This document shows, piece by piece, positions 1 to 13,449 of a stretch of 64,000 nucleotides of DNA. The stretch spans positions 186,001 to 250,000 of the forward strand of contig JAQJVL010000571.1 in NCBI GenBank assembly GCA_035578905.1, in the 5' to 3' direction. Origin of the DNA: Stictocephala bisonia (lineage: Eukaryota; Arthropoda; Insecta; Hemiptera; Membracidae). Position 1 is the stretch's first letter. The number at the start of each line of letters is the position of its first letter. Below the pieces are notes generated by a model. The model was not told the origin of the DNA. It was given only the letters and a program-made list of their open reading frames with translations, and made no database searches. Made by a program: the position numbers and the translations under genes.

Positions 1-1645
1 AGCGTTAAAAATGTATCATGTTTATTTATCAAATAGATTGTAATATTTCTAAATTGACACGAAGTTATCAATAAACCATTATATTGTAGTGAACAATATT
101 AATGATACTGAGTTAATTATGGTTTTAATTGGCTTATTATTAAACATTAAGTCATTGGAACATATTCAATAAGCTTGTTTACAAATACAAATATCCGATA
201 TAATTACACTACAAGATGTCAACACAGAACGTCACAAAGTAAAGCACTGACGGTCCTCTTGTAGACTCGAGTACCACCTGAGTGAGACTGTAGGCTTACG
301 TGTGTTGTGATCATATTGTATATGCTCTTGTTTGGAGTATGAGTTTGAATGTTGATACGTGATTTGTAGATTTACATTTTTTGTGATACGTATCAGTGAA
401 GGAATCATCTACCTAATTGATATTTTACGTTAATATTAAAATTCTAAGTCCAGGTTTTCATAGGACGTTAATTAATTTGACAAATTCTGTTTATTCAATT
501 AATATGATGGGATTGTGAGATTTTATGTATCTAACTACGTGTTTCTTAAAAAAATGAAATAAATAAAACGAGGCCTGAAAAATATTTTGTAAGTGATTTA
601 ATTTACATGTAATATCTTACGCTGTTTATTAAACCAAATTTATTATTTCAATTGAGGAATATTAATTTAAGCATTACGATAAGAGGAATAAAACAATATA
701 AAACTACGCACATGACAATGGAATTATAATAATGTAATGATTATGAAGTCATACAATGTTTCAATATTGTAGAAAATTATGTTCTTTTACTTCCATTGTT
801 TGGACTAGATATACATTGTCACCACAGATATACAAAAAACCACAGAGAGTAGTGTTTATAAGACACAGTATTAACATATTACTAATGCATGGTAAAATGA
901 CCCTCTCATTAGGATTTGTATTAATTTTATGAAAATAATTCCAGATATTATTTAACTAAACAAATGAAAAGTATAGTCGACGTTTTGTTAATTATCCTAA
1001 TGAATCCTAAAATACTTATTGCAATATACAAAGGTACAAATTACACATTACAACAAACATAAATATTTCTGAGCAGTTTGTATGATAATAAACCAACACT
1101 TCAGGCTATAAAGTTGTACGACTCATAGAGTACACAAAAATTCTAACTGGATTTAAGAATCTACAATACGTTAGGCGTAATTTCAAAGAAAACCCCTGAC
1201 TTATGAAATTTAAAATATTTGCTAAATTTCATTTCATTTTCAGTGATTAATTGTGTATAAAATAAATAATCTGTTATCACTAACAATATATATTTAGCTT
1301 TGTTATTTATATATATTATATATACCAACTATATATATAAAACAATATTTTCTGTTCTTTATATAAATACAAGCTCGATTATTATAAATGGTTATAAACA
1401 TAGTCACCAAACACCACTTGATAACGTTTTAACACACATTTTAGATTGTTGTGTGGTTGAGCGTATTACACTACAAGCCCCGTTGATCCAGGGGTAGAGT
1501 CGCCCGTCGCCCACACCCACATTGGTTGTACACTGGGTTAAGGTTTGTGCCACACAATTTGCCTAATTAACATAATTAATTAGTATTCTACTTAACTAAA
1601 GTTGATAAATATTTTTCGTTATTCTATTTACACTGAGCTATCACA
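1..1645. other. AT-rich spacer, no gene seen
   Basis: AT-rich DNA with frequent stops in all frames. The only short ORF (1300-1497, 65 codons) is low-complexity and rich in Ile, Tyr and Asn, as expected from random AT-rich sequence. A short GC-richer patch at about 1478-1550 matches nothing I recognise. Confidence 0.6.
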
Positions 1646-1929
1646 CCAGTCAAATTGTTGGTGAACATACGTACACTTTTTTCATGTGAAAGAAAGAGTT
1701 ACATTTTTATATCATGTCCAAGATATATGGAATTTGTTTGAAAACCACCAGTCAAATTGTTGGTGAACATACATACACTTTTTTCATGTGAAAGAAAGAG
1801 TAACATTCCAGTGTGTTATATGGAGTGTGTTTTTTCAAACACACTCCATATATCTTGGACATGATATAAAAATGTTACTCTTTCTTTCACATGAAAAAAG
1901 TGTACGTATGTTCACCAACAATTTGACTG
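1646..1929. repeat. Fold-back repeat with a duplicated arm
   Basis: One segment is present three times. It is direct at 1648-1730, direct again at 1749-1806 in shortened form, and inverted at about 1837-1929. All copies share CAGTCAAATTGTTGGTG and the run TTTTTTCATGTGAAAGAAAG, or their reverse complements. The 1648 arm and the inverted arm pair over roughly 80-90 bp. A second small palindrome, GGAGTGTG/CACACTCC around a T/A-rich loop, lies at 1821-1848. The transcript would form a long hairpin. It could be a MITE-like fold-back or a local inverted duplication. No terminal motif or target-site duplication was identified. Confidence 0.8.
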
Positions 1930-3098
1930 TAGTGAAAGCTCAGTGGTTTCAGATTGCAGAATGCAAGGTCAAAGGTTCAGATTCTGAACTTAATTTATGG
2001 TCAGTACTCAACTGAATGAATACAGTTCATACCCATTCTTTCAGCCAATGTGAACTGGTGAGGAAAGTCTCATCGAACAAATGTCCAGGTAATTACTATA
2101 GTGTGCTCTATCAGCAATGTTATATTTAAGGCTGCTTTATAACATTTAGTTGTTTATTCTAAAACTATTACTACATGTTAAATTATGACTAAAATATAAC
2201 CAGAATGCTCTAGTAAACAGCCTCATTCTCAAATTTAATGGTAATATATTTAATCAATAGCATGAGACATTTCAATCTCGTATTGCGTTTAGTAACATGT
2301 CTGAAGTGTTTGCAAGATATACATTCACAATGAAAATATATTATAAGTAAGTTTTATCCATGTGAAACATTTGTTTTTATTCATTTATTTATTTTTTTTA
2401 GTTTGTGTATTGAAAAGGGTTAGTTAAAAATCATACTCATTAACACTCATACATTTGATCACTGAACGAATAATTGTTTTAAACAATCAAAGCATTAAAA
2501 TACAACCGGACATTGCTTACAATATATTTTATTGGAATTATATACATTGTTTGTTTAAGCTTTAAAATGATAACAGTGTATTATGTTATAAGTGATAAAT
2601 GCCTGTGAAAATCATTGGAAAGTAATGGTAAATCCTAAGCTAATGAGACTTTAAAATCAGGAAGTATGCCCATAACGATAGTGGACAGAATAAATGGTTA
2701 AGAAGTTGATAGCTCAATGTTTTCTACATTCATGGAATGTTTATCACTAAACTAATATAGTTTTTTTGTCTTACAATATTTGTAATTGGTCTATTTTGAA
2801 ATAATAGATCCCCACTCTAATATTTAATAGAACCATAGTTCATTATCATGAACCTGCTTTTCACTGACACGATATTTTGACTTATGGAGACACTTTTTGT
2901 GCAGTTTTGTGGAATTAAATGTAACCCCATAATAACATTTCAATCATAGCTTTTTGACATGCACTTCCGTTTTAAGCTGTATAAATATATGAAATGGAGA
3001 AATTTAAATCTTTGGATATCTGCGTTTTACCATGCCTCTGTGTCAGCCATATGATCTTTTAACACCTAATTATTTTTTCTTGGCCATGTGTATTATTT
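1930..3098. other. AT-rich spacer, possibly the body of a retrotransposed 3' UTR
   Basis: No ORF of note. The right half, leading up to the polyadenylation signal at 3099, has the texture of an untranslated region. No coding similarity was recognised. Confidence 0.4.
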
Positions 3099-3162
3099 AA
3101 TAAAGTTGTCACTTTGTTCAATTTGTAAAGTAACAAAAAAAAAAATAAATAAATAAATAAAA
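3099..3162 (+). other. Polyadenylation signal plus A-rich tail (possible retrocopy 3' end)
   Basis: AATAAA at 3099-3104 is followed about 30 bp later by an A-rich tail at 3135-3162: a run of A, then (AAAT)n. This spacing is what a reverse-transcribed polyadenylated RNA leaves behind, such as a LINE/SINE 3' end or processed pseudogene. The upstream source was not identified and no target-site duplication was found. A chance A-rich run is the alternative. Confidence 0.4.
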
Positions 3163-3756
3163 GTATGGTGATATGTAATGTAATAATATAATGTTATGCC
3201 CAGCAATATGAATACGATTAACTTATAGTTATAATATAACTGGTAAGAGCATCGTTGTTCGGAATGCATAAAAAGTATTATTTACGTAGCTTCAGAGAAA
3301 GGATTCAATTCGTTTCGTACATTCAAATCTCTACCTCATATCTTGTCTTGAAACGAGACAAGAGAAATGGAGAATATATATTGCTTGCTACGTGACTCTA
3401 AAATCCACATGAAAATACAATGTTAACATTAGTTTTATATTTCGTTAATGTATTTATAAATATGAGAAATTACCTTGATTTTCCACAAAAAATAGTAAGC
3501 TGTTTTTTAAGTATTCCATTCTTATCTTTCACACCTACTCCCTGTTATTTCCTCACTAGCCAATTTGAGGCTCCCTGACATGTTAAAACATTGAGGTCCT
3601 ATCAACCCCGTAGAGTGTTAAGCTTGAACTCAATATTATAATATGTCATACAGCTATGAGGGAACAGTGACAGTTTTTGACATTCATCTTGACCGTTGCT
3701 AAAAACTACTGGAAAGATAAAATAAATCGACAAAATCAGGATAATTAGAGTAGCCT
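3163..3756. other. AT-rich spacer, nothing recognised
   Basis: No supported gene, RNA or repeat was seen between the A-rich tail and the 43-bp array. Confidence 0.5.
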
Positions 3757-4433
3757 ATACATGTGACTGCAGGATCATAGACACCCGCCGGGAGAGCCAC
3801 ATAAGTAACTACACGGTCGTAGATATAGATATTAGGAAAAAAATGTAACTACAGGGCTATATACACCAAACAAGGAGAGCCACGTATATAACTTCAGAGT
3901 CATAGACGCGGGTATTTTGAGCCAAACATCAAACCACATGGTCATAGACACCGTTATTGGGAGCCATATACATAACTAAAAGGTCTTAGATATCGTTATT
4001 GGGATCCAAACATGTAACTACAGTGTCATACACACTCCTCAGTGGCGCCACTAATATAACTACGTAACCATAGACTCCTATTTGGGGAGCCAACAATGAA
4101 ATTACAGGGTCATAGACACCGTTATTTGGGGCCATACATTAAACTACAATGTCATAGAACCCTCCTGGGAAGCCAAGCATGTAACTACAATGATCATAAA
4201 CACCATTCTGGTCAACCAAGCATGTAACTACAATGATCATAAACACCATTCTGGTCAGCCAAGCATGTAACTACAATGTCATAGAACCCTTCTGGGAAGC
4301 CAAGCATGTAACTACAATGATCATAAACACCATTCTGGTCAACCAAGCATGTAACTACAATGATCATAAACACCATTCTGGTCAGTCAAGCATGTATCTA
4401 CAATGATCATAAACACCATTCTGGTCAGCCACA
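3757..4433. repeat. 43-bp minisatellite with one decayed side
   Basis: Tandem repeat built on CATGTAACTACAATGATCAT followed by AAACACCATTCTGGTCA; exact copies at 4170-4433 repeat every 43 bp. Copies on the left (3757-4160) are strongly diverged and vary in length, but keep the GTAACTACA...GGTCATAGACACC skeleton. Adjacent units are direct repeats without unique spacers. The right side is recently homogenised and the left side is old. Confidence 0.9.
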
Positions 4434-7151
4434 ACTAGTATAGTCCTTCCAAAGGTTTGTCTTTCTGCATTTTTTCAGACCACTATTATTACCTAAAATA
4501 TTGTGTCCAATAATAACCTAAATATAACATAATATACTATGCTACTTAGTAGTCATTCTTTGGTCGTGAACAATTATATAAAATAATTCCTCAAGTTTTG
4601 TTTTTCTTTACAAAATCATAACAAAGTTTGAATTTTATTACTACTACTCGAATTGAGGATAATGAATATACAATTTTCCAATTAATCTGTATTCATTTTT
4701 ATGATTTTTTTAAAAATATTCTATGACCAGCTCATGCTTTTGTATTTGCTTATATGCTCTTCTGGGCTAGTCATATAATTGTTTCTTGATGAATATACAA
4801 AGCTAGGTTTATTTTTTTAAATTGAATTTGCAATCACAACAAATTTTGCCGACTACAATAAAATATTTAGTACTAAGTATACATTAACATAGAAATACTA
4901 TTATATTTTATATTTATAATAATATTTAAAAGACCAATTTATGGCAAAGCTCAACTTTTCTGTTTAAGTCTCCACTTAAACTTAACAATTAATACAAACT
5001 TAATTAAACAAATCCATAACAGTCCGAAAATTATGTAAAGGTTTCAAAACAAATGATGAATTATGATCGAAAAATGAAATATTAGAGAAAACAGTTAAAG
5101 TGATTATGGCAGTAAATTATGATTCATTTTTTACTTTAAATTCAATTTGAGTTTGAATTAATTCATGCCGAACGTGAAATAATACTACCTTGTATTTTTG
5201 ATTTTGATTTTGTATCTCTGATGAATAAACCGCAATTAAATATGTTGTATGTTTTTGACATTTTGATTTTATTTAAAGTATAGTGAGAACTTTATTTTAT
5301 AGATAAGATATAATTCAGTAAGTTATGTTAAGGTATATTTATAAGTACACGATTTATCGTACATTTATTTTATAGGTGTAGAGATTTGACCGAGACTACA
5401 TTTATATTGTAGAGTGCAGCAGTGACCGGGAGTCCACCCTCACGTAGACTATTGACGATGCCCGGTGGACAGTGTGGATGGAACCCATACGGTCATTTTA
5501 CAACACTTACGTGACACACAGTTTCTTTCACATTAACCATGGACACTGATTGCACACCTCTAGTAACGATAGTTAACTACCTCCCTAATTATAAACATTC
5601 AGACACAATCAGCCCAGTCATTCTTTAAAATAATATATAATTCCCTGATTTAAAGTAATTTTTAGTCTGTAGAAACACTCCATGATGATTCTTTTTATGA
5701 AGTATGCATGCACAAGATAATTGTACGCTTTCAAGTAAAATTTAATAAATGGGTATCACATAACGAGCAAAGGGAATACAAGAATGACAGAATCAGAGAG
5801 AAACTCTGACACAATCCGTCTGCAACTTGATTCTCTGTCCTTTTAAAGCTACGCGTTCTACAAATTGACTTATTGTTCGAAGATTGTCTTGCCTCTTATA
5901 AATAACACTTTTTAAAGTATTGTTTGTATGTTGTAATAAGTTTATAATACATAAATGTGTATCCATACAATACTTACCGATTTAGGATGAGATGTGGTAG
6001 GGTTAAGGCTAGTGACATCTTCGCAACTGATCCGGGTTCTCATCAAAATAAACAAGTAAGTTATAAAAGTTAGGTTATTTTACTGATAAAACGATAAAAT
6101 ATCCAAAATTTTAATAAAAAAATGAATAACTTAGATTCGGATAGCAAATAAAATAACAATATCGTTAAGTGATTATTTTTTAACAAATACAAATTAGTGG
6201 AATAAATAATATTTAATGGAACAGTTATGTGTCCATAAACTAGGGGGAGGTTATGGATTAACGTGAATAAAAATCGATTTCTGACATATACTTTGTTTAA
6301 TTTTATTTTATGAAAGGAGAGATTCTGAATGAATTTAATTAATCACACTCTTTAATTAGAAAATATACAATATATATATACAATACCACTGTACGTGTAG
6401 AGGTGAGTGGATCGGTTAAACAGTTTTTTTCTAACATAATTGGCAAGAGAAGTAAAACCCCTTTTGTACGCCAATTAAAGATCAATAATATAATGAATTT
6501 TATATTTTTATAGTAAATAAACAAATGATAGAAAATAATCTGTTTATTACAAAATAACTATGTAAGCGTATTGAGATGCCGTACTTGTGATTTCAACTGA
6601 ACTGAATCAGCTGTTGTAATTTTGTTTCGAAGTTTAAAATCAATGCTGCTTCCAAAAACTATTTTGACACTCTAATATATATTAGATTGAGTTATACCAT
6701 TGATTTTATACACAAATAGATTTCCCATCCAATGTTAAATTTTGAGTCTCAAAATATCAGCTGTTTTTGTGGTCCATTGTGGAGCGCTAGTGTAGTCCCA
6801 TGTAAATGTAATGCAGTTTAAACCAGCTGTGGTTGCGGGCCACACAAACTAACAAAATTACTGGCACAGATATTTCTATTAGATGGTTTATCTATTGTAG
6901 GTTTATATAATCAATGGTTATACACAAAAACGTGACTTTGAGAGATAGTCTATTTATTTTCCTAATTTTTAATTTAAATTAACTTAAATTTAATTTTGAA
7001 TTTCTTTTCCAAGGTTTAACTCAAGTATATTTAGTTTACAAAACTGTAATAGTTAACAATTGAACTTATCGTAATGTAAACCTGATATGTGATATGTAAA
7101 GGTTTTCTTTAAAATTTTTCATCTATTATAAATCAGACCATTGATTTTATA
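4434..7151. other. AT-rich spacer, no gene seen
   Basis: Mostly AT-rich with short random ORFs only. A GC-richer patch at about 5395-5530 and another at 6770-6850 stand out in composition but match no family I know. The string CCATTGATTTTATACA occurs at about 6700 and again at the left flank of the element at 7152. Confidence 0.5.
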
Positions 7152-7992
7152 CAGGGTGTTTCAAAACTCTCGTTACAAACTTTGGGATATTGGGATCAAA
7201 AGCAGCCAAAAACTAAACGTTAGTAACGGTCTAACACTTTTCGTTTATCGTCTGTCTGTCTATATATGCTTTTTACCAAAGTTCAGAAACATATTTAATA
7301 CAATTATATCTAATAATAAAACAAGTATGGTACAATTTATTTTATAAGTTTCAAAATGGTGGTCGTTTAAAATATTTAAATTTAAATAACTAGAAATGTT
7401 TTAGTTTTATTAAAATAGTACTGATTTAGCTTTTTTAGTATATTTTAATACAAATTAAATGGTATATTAAGTTTTAAAATCTAATATAAAATAAATGAAA
7501 TACTGCAAGTTTATTTCAACCGTGCATATTTTGAGAACTTAAGAAAAAAGTAACAGCATGCAGGGTCAAACTAAACCTGCAATAATTCAGTTATTTGAAA
7601 TTTGATTTTAAAACTTAATATACCGTTCATTTTGTATTAAAATATTCTTAAGAAAATACTAATATAAATGTTTGTAGAATATTTTAATACAACTAATACT
7701 TTTTTATTTATTTCAATTTAAATATTTTAAAGGGCCGCCATTTTGAAACTTATAAGACAATTTTAACTAAACTTGTTTTATTATTAGATATAGTTATATT
7801 AAATATGTTTATGAAGTTTAATTAAATTTAATTGAGTTTTTAAAAAAAATATAGTTATTTAAGTAAAAAAACGTATATTCAGACAGACAGTAAACGAAAA
7901 GAGATAGACCATTTTTTACTGTTAGTTTTTGGCTCCTTTTGGTCTACGGAACAATATCCCAAAGTTTGAAACTAGAGTTTTGAAACACCGTG
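7152..7992. mobile_element. Foldback-type non-autonomous DNA element
   Basis: An element of about 840 bp made almost wholly of two inverted arms. The left end begins CAGGGTGTTTCAAAACTCT. The right end, reverse-complemented, begins CACGGTGTTTCAAAACTCT. The match continues inward through the AAACTTTGGGATATTG, AGCCAAAAACTAA and CTGTCTGTCT segments, the stretch near ATCTAATAATAAAACAAG, and ATAAGTTTCAAAATGG, giving arms of about 350-400 bp around a centre near 7570. It has no coding capacity. Arm divergence indicates an old insertion. No clear target-site duplication was seen, so the superfamily is left open. Confidence 0.85.
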
Positions 7993-10900
7993 AAATAATA
8001 AGCCTATACGACAAACAATAAATTAAGAAACCTAAATACAATAAATGTCACTGGATAAAATTAAATGAGATAACAAATAAGAGGTGTGAACGATATTTAA
8101 ATGGTTCATGATATAGCTCACCGAGATAAGATAAAATCAATTTACTTAAATAAGTTATATGCTTACGTAACATTTATGTACCCCCTCCCTCCCTAGAACA
8201 CGGTGTCAACCTTACAAAGTGGCTAACGACTCTGAAGGAGTGGTTTTCTGTTCCCATAAGTTTCGGGAAATTTTAGACTTGTAATATATACTGATACACA
8301 GTCTCGTCTCGTAACTTCAATATCGTTTCTCTCAGATTTTAATATTGGAATTTCCAATTCTTCTGGAATTTCAGCTATGCTTCCCTCTCTTTTTGTTGCG
8401 GAACGCTCACTGACATTTACCCATTTTACTTATAATCATAACTAACAGAATTGGAATTATAGTCAGCCATATTAACATATTAAAGAATTTGGAGGAGATA
8501 TTCAAATAGAATCCCCCTAAATCATAGCGTATTATGTATTACTTATGTTTTTATTTGCCTTATAAATTTACCGTCGTTTTGCTCTTTTATAAAGGTATCC
8601 TTATAAGTATACTCTTTAAGCAACCAATAAATTGTAAGATTATATAATTGATCTTTAAGATATATCTTTAACCAATATAGTGATTAGAGTGTTCATAGTT
8701 TGTATGTTAAAATAAAATAATATTACCTTTTAAACTTTTAAATTATTTTATTGGTACAACCAACATGTCAACTTATACTATCGTCTTCTGACACAATGCA
8801 ATTATTTTTCAACGCATTAGCTGTAAATCAGTTTTTCGTGTATATAACATAAATGTACATTATACCAAAAACATATTTAAAAAGTACAACAGAAAAGATT
8901 TTATGGTTCTACTTTAAAATTTCACACAGTTTAAATACTAAACTTATATGTATTAATTAAATTACTTTTGTAATTGATTTCGCATATTACTTTCTAAATA
9001 TTTGCTCATAACATTCAAACATTCCTTTAGTTACAATTTTGTTCTACTCAAGTGGTGATAGCATATTGTACTTCCACGAGAAAGATTTTATAATATTGTA
9101 ACAACAGCTAAAACTAAACTTAAAATGTATTGTTTAAATTTAAAAATAATGCTTCTAAAACAAATTGTACCTAAGTATTTAATTGCTTTATATCTTATTT
9201 CACTATTTGGACTATAAGAAAAAAACCAAAATAATACTCCAATATATGCTTTATAAATGAGATGTCATATATTGGAATAATAAAATAATAATAAATCATT
9301 TATAGTAAATAAAAAAATGTGTTCGGTTGACTTTACATGATTGAATGTTCCTAAATAGTTATATTGATTTTACTTCTTTGAACGCAATCATGCCAATAGG
9401 ACTGAACAGTTTTATTCCGTAAAAACTGCAAAACCAATGAAATATATTAACTCTGGTGGAATATCTCGGGTATTTTATTGAAATCTGCAGTACAACGTGT
9501 AACAATGTTTCACTATGAACAATCCAATTGAATTAAAACCCGTTCCCACGTCATGAATTCAATTTCTTTATTTGTGAGAGTATGTTTATTTTGTTTTGCA
9601 GGAACACTTTTGATATAAATTGGTTAATGTTTTAACAAGCGTACAACATTCATCATTGTCTCCGTATACCAATTAAAAAGTAACACAAGACAAATTAAAT
9701 CAGACTTGTTCAACAATTTTAGGACATTTTTTAAGGACCTAATGTATGTACAATCTGTGGTACATCTACTAAGTGTGCATAAAGTGCTTAATAAACTTAA
9801 TATATTGCCTAATTATTGCCATTAAGTAATATAAGACAAACACACTCATAACTTGGAATGGGGATTCTAAACTCTACAGTAAGTATAATATTGTAAATAT
9901 TTAGTGGATGGCTAAATATTAACAAACTAATATCTTTACATATCCTCTAATAGGCTCTAATAGGTTCATAGGCTTTTATTTCTGAAATAAATTGTTAAAT
10001 ATAGTTTTATGCTAACGATATTAAAATATCTTTTCTTATCATAGCTAATACTAAGGACCGCTCAATAGTGTATTGATTTGGCCTTAAGGCGGAAAGGAAA
10101 ACACATGCCACTGATCCTCATCAGGCAGGCATTTTCTACCCTGGCAAATCCAATCCATATTAATTTATCATGGATGATAGTTCCATAATATTCAAAACAA
10201 AAATATTGCGTAAGGTTCTTGGTGTTTTTGTGGATACAAAAATGATGCTATCAGATTATTTGATCTTTATTGTATACAATTCAAAGAGTATATTCAGGTG
10301 GATAATCAGTTATTGTGTTGATAATAATGGTTTTGTTGAACGCTTCATATACCATTTGTACGAGGTCACCTAGAGAATGCGACTGTCATTTAGAATAGCA
10401 ACTGGAATTACACAGATGCAACAGTCGAGCGTATCAATAAGACATTTTTCTCGTGTATGGTGTGGAAGTTTCCAAGTAGTTGTTATCTACTTTTATAAAT
10501 TATTTCACTAATTCTGTTAACGTAATGCAATAAATTGATATTATTTCAATGTACTTAACCGAGCTGTAAGACTTAGTTAAGTATACATGTTTTGCTCAAG
10601 TTCTTTTTACCTATACTTTGGAGTTGATCAAATAATGAGTTTTTACAAACAATCTTCATGAACGTTGATTTTTTGAAACAATTGTTACGAGTTTATTGTT
10701 ATATTGAAAACAGTATATAATTCCTTAATAGGTGATTTAACGCAGATTCACATGAATACGTTAAATCTGCGTATTTAGCGGTATTTTTTATATTTTTATT
10801 TGAAAGGTTTCGGCTTCTGGAGTCTTTTAGGCACTTGAGGGTTTAACTGGTTTATGAAATTGGCCAGAGGGAGAATCAGTAATGTTTAGGGGTGAATTAC

Positions 10901-11786
10901 TCCCCCTCATCCAAAAGGAGATAACTTTGGTGTTTTTAAGTGCTGTCAGAGTGTTCAAATAGTCTTACGATTTACTAATTTAAAATATCTCTATATAATA
11001 ATAATAACCATCTTATTCAATAAATATAAAATGTACAGTATTTTCAAACACTACATTGCATTTATTCATAACAAACTAATGTTGATCTCAAGCCCTATAT
11101 ACTTCTGTAATATTAAAATCTGCAGATCTTATAATTATTCGCCATTAGGGCTGTTTTAAAATATATTTAAGATAGAGTAATGAAACATGGTACAATAATT
11201 GAGCAACGTGCTGTCTGAGCAGAACTTATCCAGTATATGCCAACGTGAAACTACCACTGTCAATAATATGTTTATCAGGTAGTAATAAATATTTAATATA
11301 CATTATACCTTAATATACTACGATTATAAAAAAATATGGGTAAAAAGTACAAAAACGAATATATTTCTTAAAAGTAAATACAACTATATAAATAAGGTGT
11401 AAGACGATTATTCTATAAAATAACTGTTCAATTGGTTAAATATTCTTGCTGGCTGACGATATTTTTTAAATAAAATAACAGCTATATTTACCATTTGAAA
11501 AAAATGAAGCACATTAAATATTCCATTTGTATCAATATATCTACTGTAGTTTTAAAATTATAATTAGTTCTACAAAATTAACATTTTACTTAATGAATTT
11601 CAAACTTCTTCGTAATATCAAATATAAATACCCTTGTTTGTATATGATTACACTCTTTCCTCCAAGTATCTGTCCTACAGCTAGCTTACATAATAATAAC
11701 CTAATTATCCTAGAAAACTAACCCAGCGATTATTAACATTTTGATTAAATTATTTCTAGGTGGAAAATGTTTCATATGACTAGTTC
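7993..11786. other. AT-rich spacer, no gene seen
   Basis: No supported coding region. Contents noted: a small hairpin (TCCAATATATG/CATATATTGGA) at 9238-9275; a GC-richer patch at about 10080-10165 containing AATCCAATCCAT, a string shared with the LINE fragments at 16.9 and 48.1 kb, which may be a third tiny 3' fragment; and a 9-bp inverted repeat (ACGCAGATT/AATCTGCGT) near 10740-10770. Confidence 0.5.
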
Positions 11787-13084
11787 ATTAAAATCGTCAA
11801 CAGTGTCCAACTTACTAAATTGTCAACAGTGTCAAATTTGCTAAACTGTCAATAGTGTCCAACTTGCTAAATAGTCAACAGTGTCCAACTTGCTAAATAG
11901 TCAATAGTGTCCAACTTGCTAAATCGTCAATAGTGTTCAACTTGCTAAATTGTCAACAGTGTCTAACTTGCAAAATCGTTAATAGTGAGCAACTTGCTAA
12001 ATCGTCAACAGTGTCGAACTTGCTAAGTTGTCAACAAGTATCCAGCTTACTAAACTGTCAACAGTGTCCAGTTTGCTAAATTGCCTACAGTGTCCAACTT
12101 GCAAAATTGTCAACAGTGTCCAATTTCCTAAATTGGCTATAGTGTCCAACTTGCTAAATTTTCAGCAGTGTCCAACTTGATAAATTGTCAACAGTGTCAA
12201 ACTTGTTAAATTGACAACAGTGTCAAACCTGCTAAATTGGCAACAGTGTCCAACTTGCTGAATTGTCAACAGTGTCCAACTTGCTAAATTGTCAACAGTG
12301 TCCAACTTGATAAATTGTCAACAGGTGTCCAACTTGTTAAATTGTCAACAGTGTCCAACTTACTAAATTTTCAACAGTGTCCAACTTGCTAAATTGTCAA
12401 TAGTGTCCAACTTGTTAAATTGTCAACAGTGCCCTACTTACTAAATTTTCAACAGTGTCCAACTTGCTAAATTGTCAACAGTGTCAAATTTCCTAAATTG
12501 TTAATAGTGTCCAACTTGCTAAACTGACAACAGTGTCCAACTTGCTAAATTGTCAAGAGTGTCAAACTTCCTAAATTGTTAACAGTGTCCCATCAGCTAA
12601 ATTGTCAACAGTTTCCAACTAGCTAAATTGTCAACAGTGTAAAACTTCCTAAATTGTTAATAGTGTCCAACTTGCTAAATTGTCAACAGTGTGAAACTTC
12701 CTAAATTGTTAATAGTGTCCAACTTGCTAAATTGTGAACAGTGTCCAACTTGCTAAATTGTCAACAGTGTCAAACTTGCTAAATTGTCAACAGTGTCAAA
12801 TTTCCTAAATTGTTAATAGTGTCCAAATTGCTAAACTGACAACAGTGTCCAACTTGCTAAATTGTCAAGAGTGTCAAACTTCCTAAATTGTTAACAGTGT
12901 CCCACCTGCTAAATTGTCAACAGTTTCCAGCTTGCTAAATTGTCAACAGTGTAAAACTTCCTAAATTGTTAATAGTATCCAACTTGCTAAATTGTCAACA
13001 GTGTCAAACTTCCTAAATTGTTAATAGTGTCCAACTTGCTAAATTGTCAACAGTGTCCAACTTGCTAAATTGTAAACAGTGTAC
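11787..13084. repeat. 26-bp minisatellite, about 50 copies
   Basis: Tandem repeat of a 26-bp unit reading CTAAATTGTCAACAGTG followed by TCCAACTTG. Variants include TCAAACTTC, GTTAATAGTG and CCTAAATT. Rare variant combinations recur exactly 312 bp apart (for example TGTCAAGAGT at 12551 and 12863), so the right third is organised as a 12-unit higher-order repeat. No ORF or spacer structure is present. Confidence 0.95.
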
Positions 13085-13134
13085 TAATCCACTCACCCAC
13101 ACACTTACAGTCCAATGAGTCCAATCTAGATGTT

Positions 13135-13449
13135 TATTTGGAACCTTACCTGATTAGAGGACTGTGTACCAGGTAAGGATTTTCTTCAGCACAGTAGTGC
13201 TAATTTTGTATGTTGAAAATCACCCTCACTAGTAAATGTTGATTCATGTGTCCAAGGAATGGTCATGAGGAGATCGCCACAATCATCCTGACAAATCAAG
13301 CAATAGAACTGAACTTTTAAGGGAGGATCTCTTGGTTCTAGGGATTGCACTCTAATAAAACGATAAGGATGTAGATTTTCTGTAAACACTATTCTACTTA
13401 CGCATGATTGGGAAACCCCAAACTCACGAGACGATATTGAACTTGTCAT
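13135..13449 (-). pseudogene. Decayed Tc1/mariner-like (IS630-type) transposase fragment
   Basis: An 87-codon minus-strand frame at 13186-13449 shows a helix-turn-helix-like N-terminal section (SREFGVSQSCVSRI), then the LHPYRF block, then a segment ending WTHESTF. The last segment corresponds to the WTDESTF block that carries the first catalytic Asp of the DDE domain in this family, and here that Asp reads His. After the stop, the next block (HYCAEENPYLV) is visible in another frame at about 13149-13200, so the copy has a frameshift. Only the middle of the protein remains, and the catalytic C-terminal half and the start are absent. Both flanks look like the 30-bp CACACGTACAGT-type repeat. The family assignment is from remembered motifs and is fairly secure; activity is excluded. 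Confidence 0.75.

Noticed and set aside
3757..4433. CRISPR-like array
   Set aside because: Adjacent units are whole direct repeats with no unique spacers and no cas genes, in a eukaryotic context.
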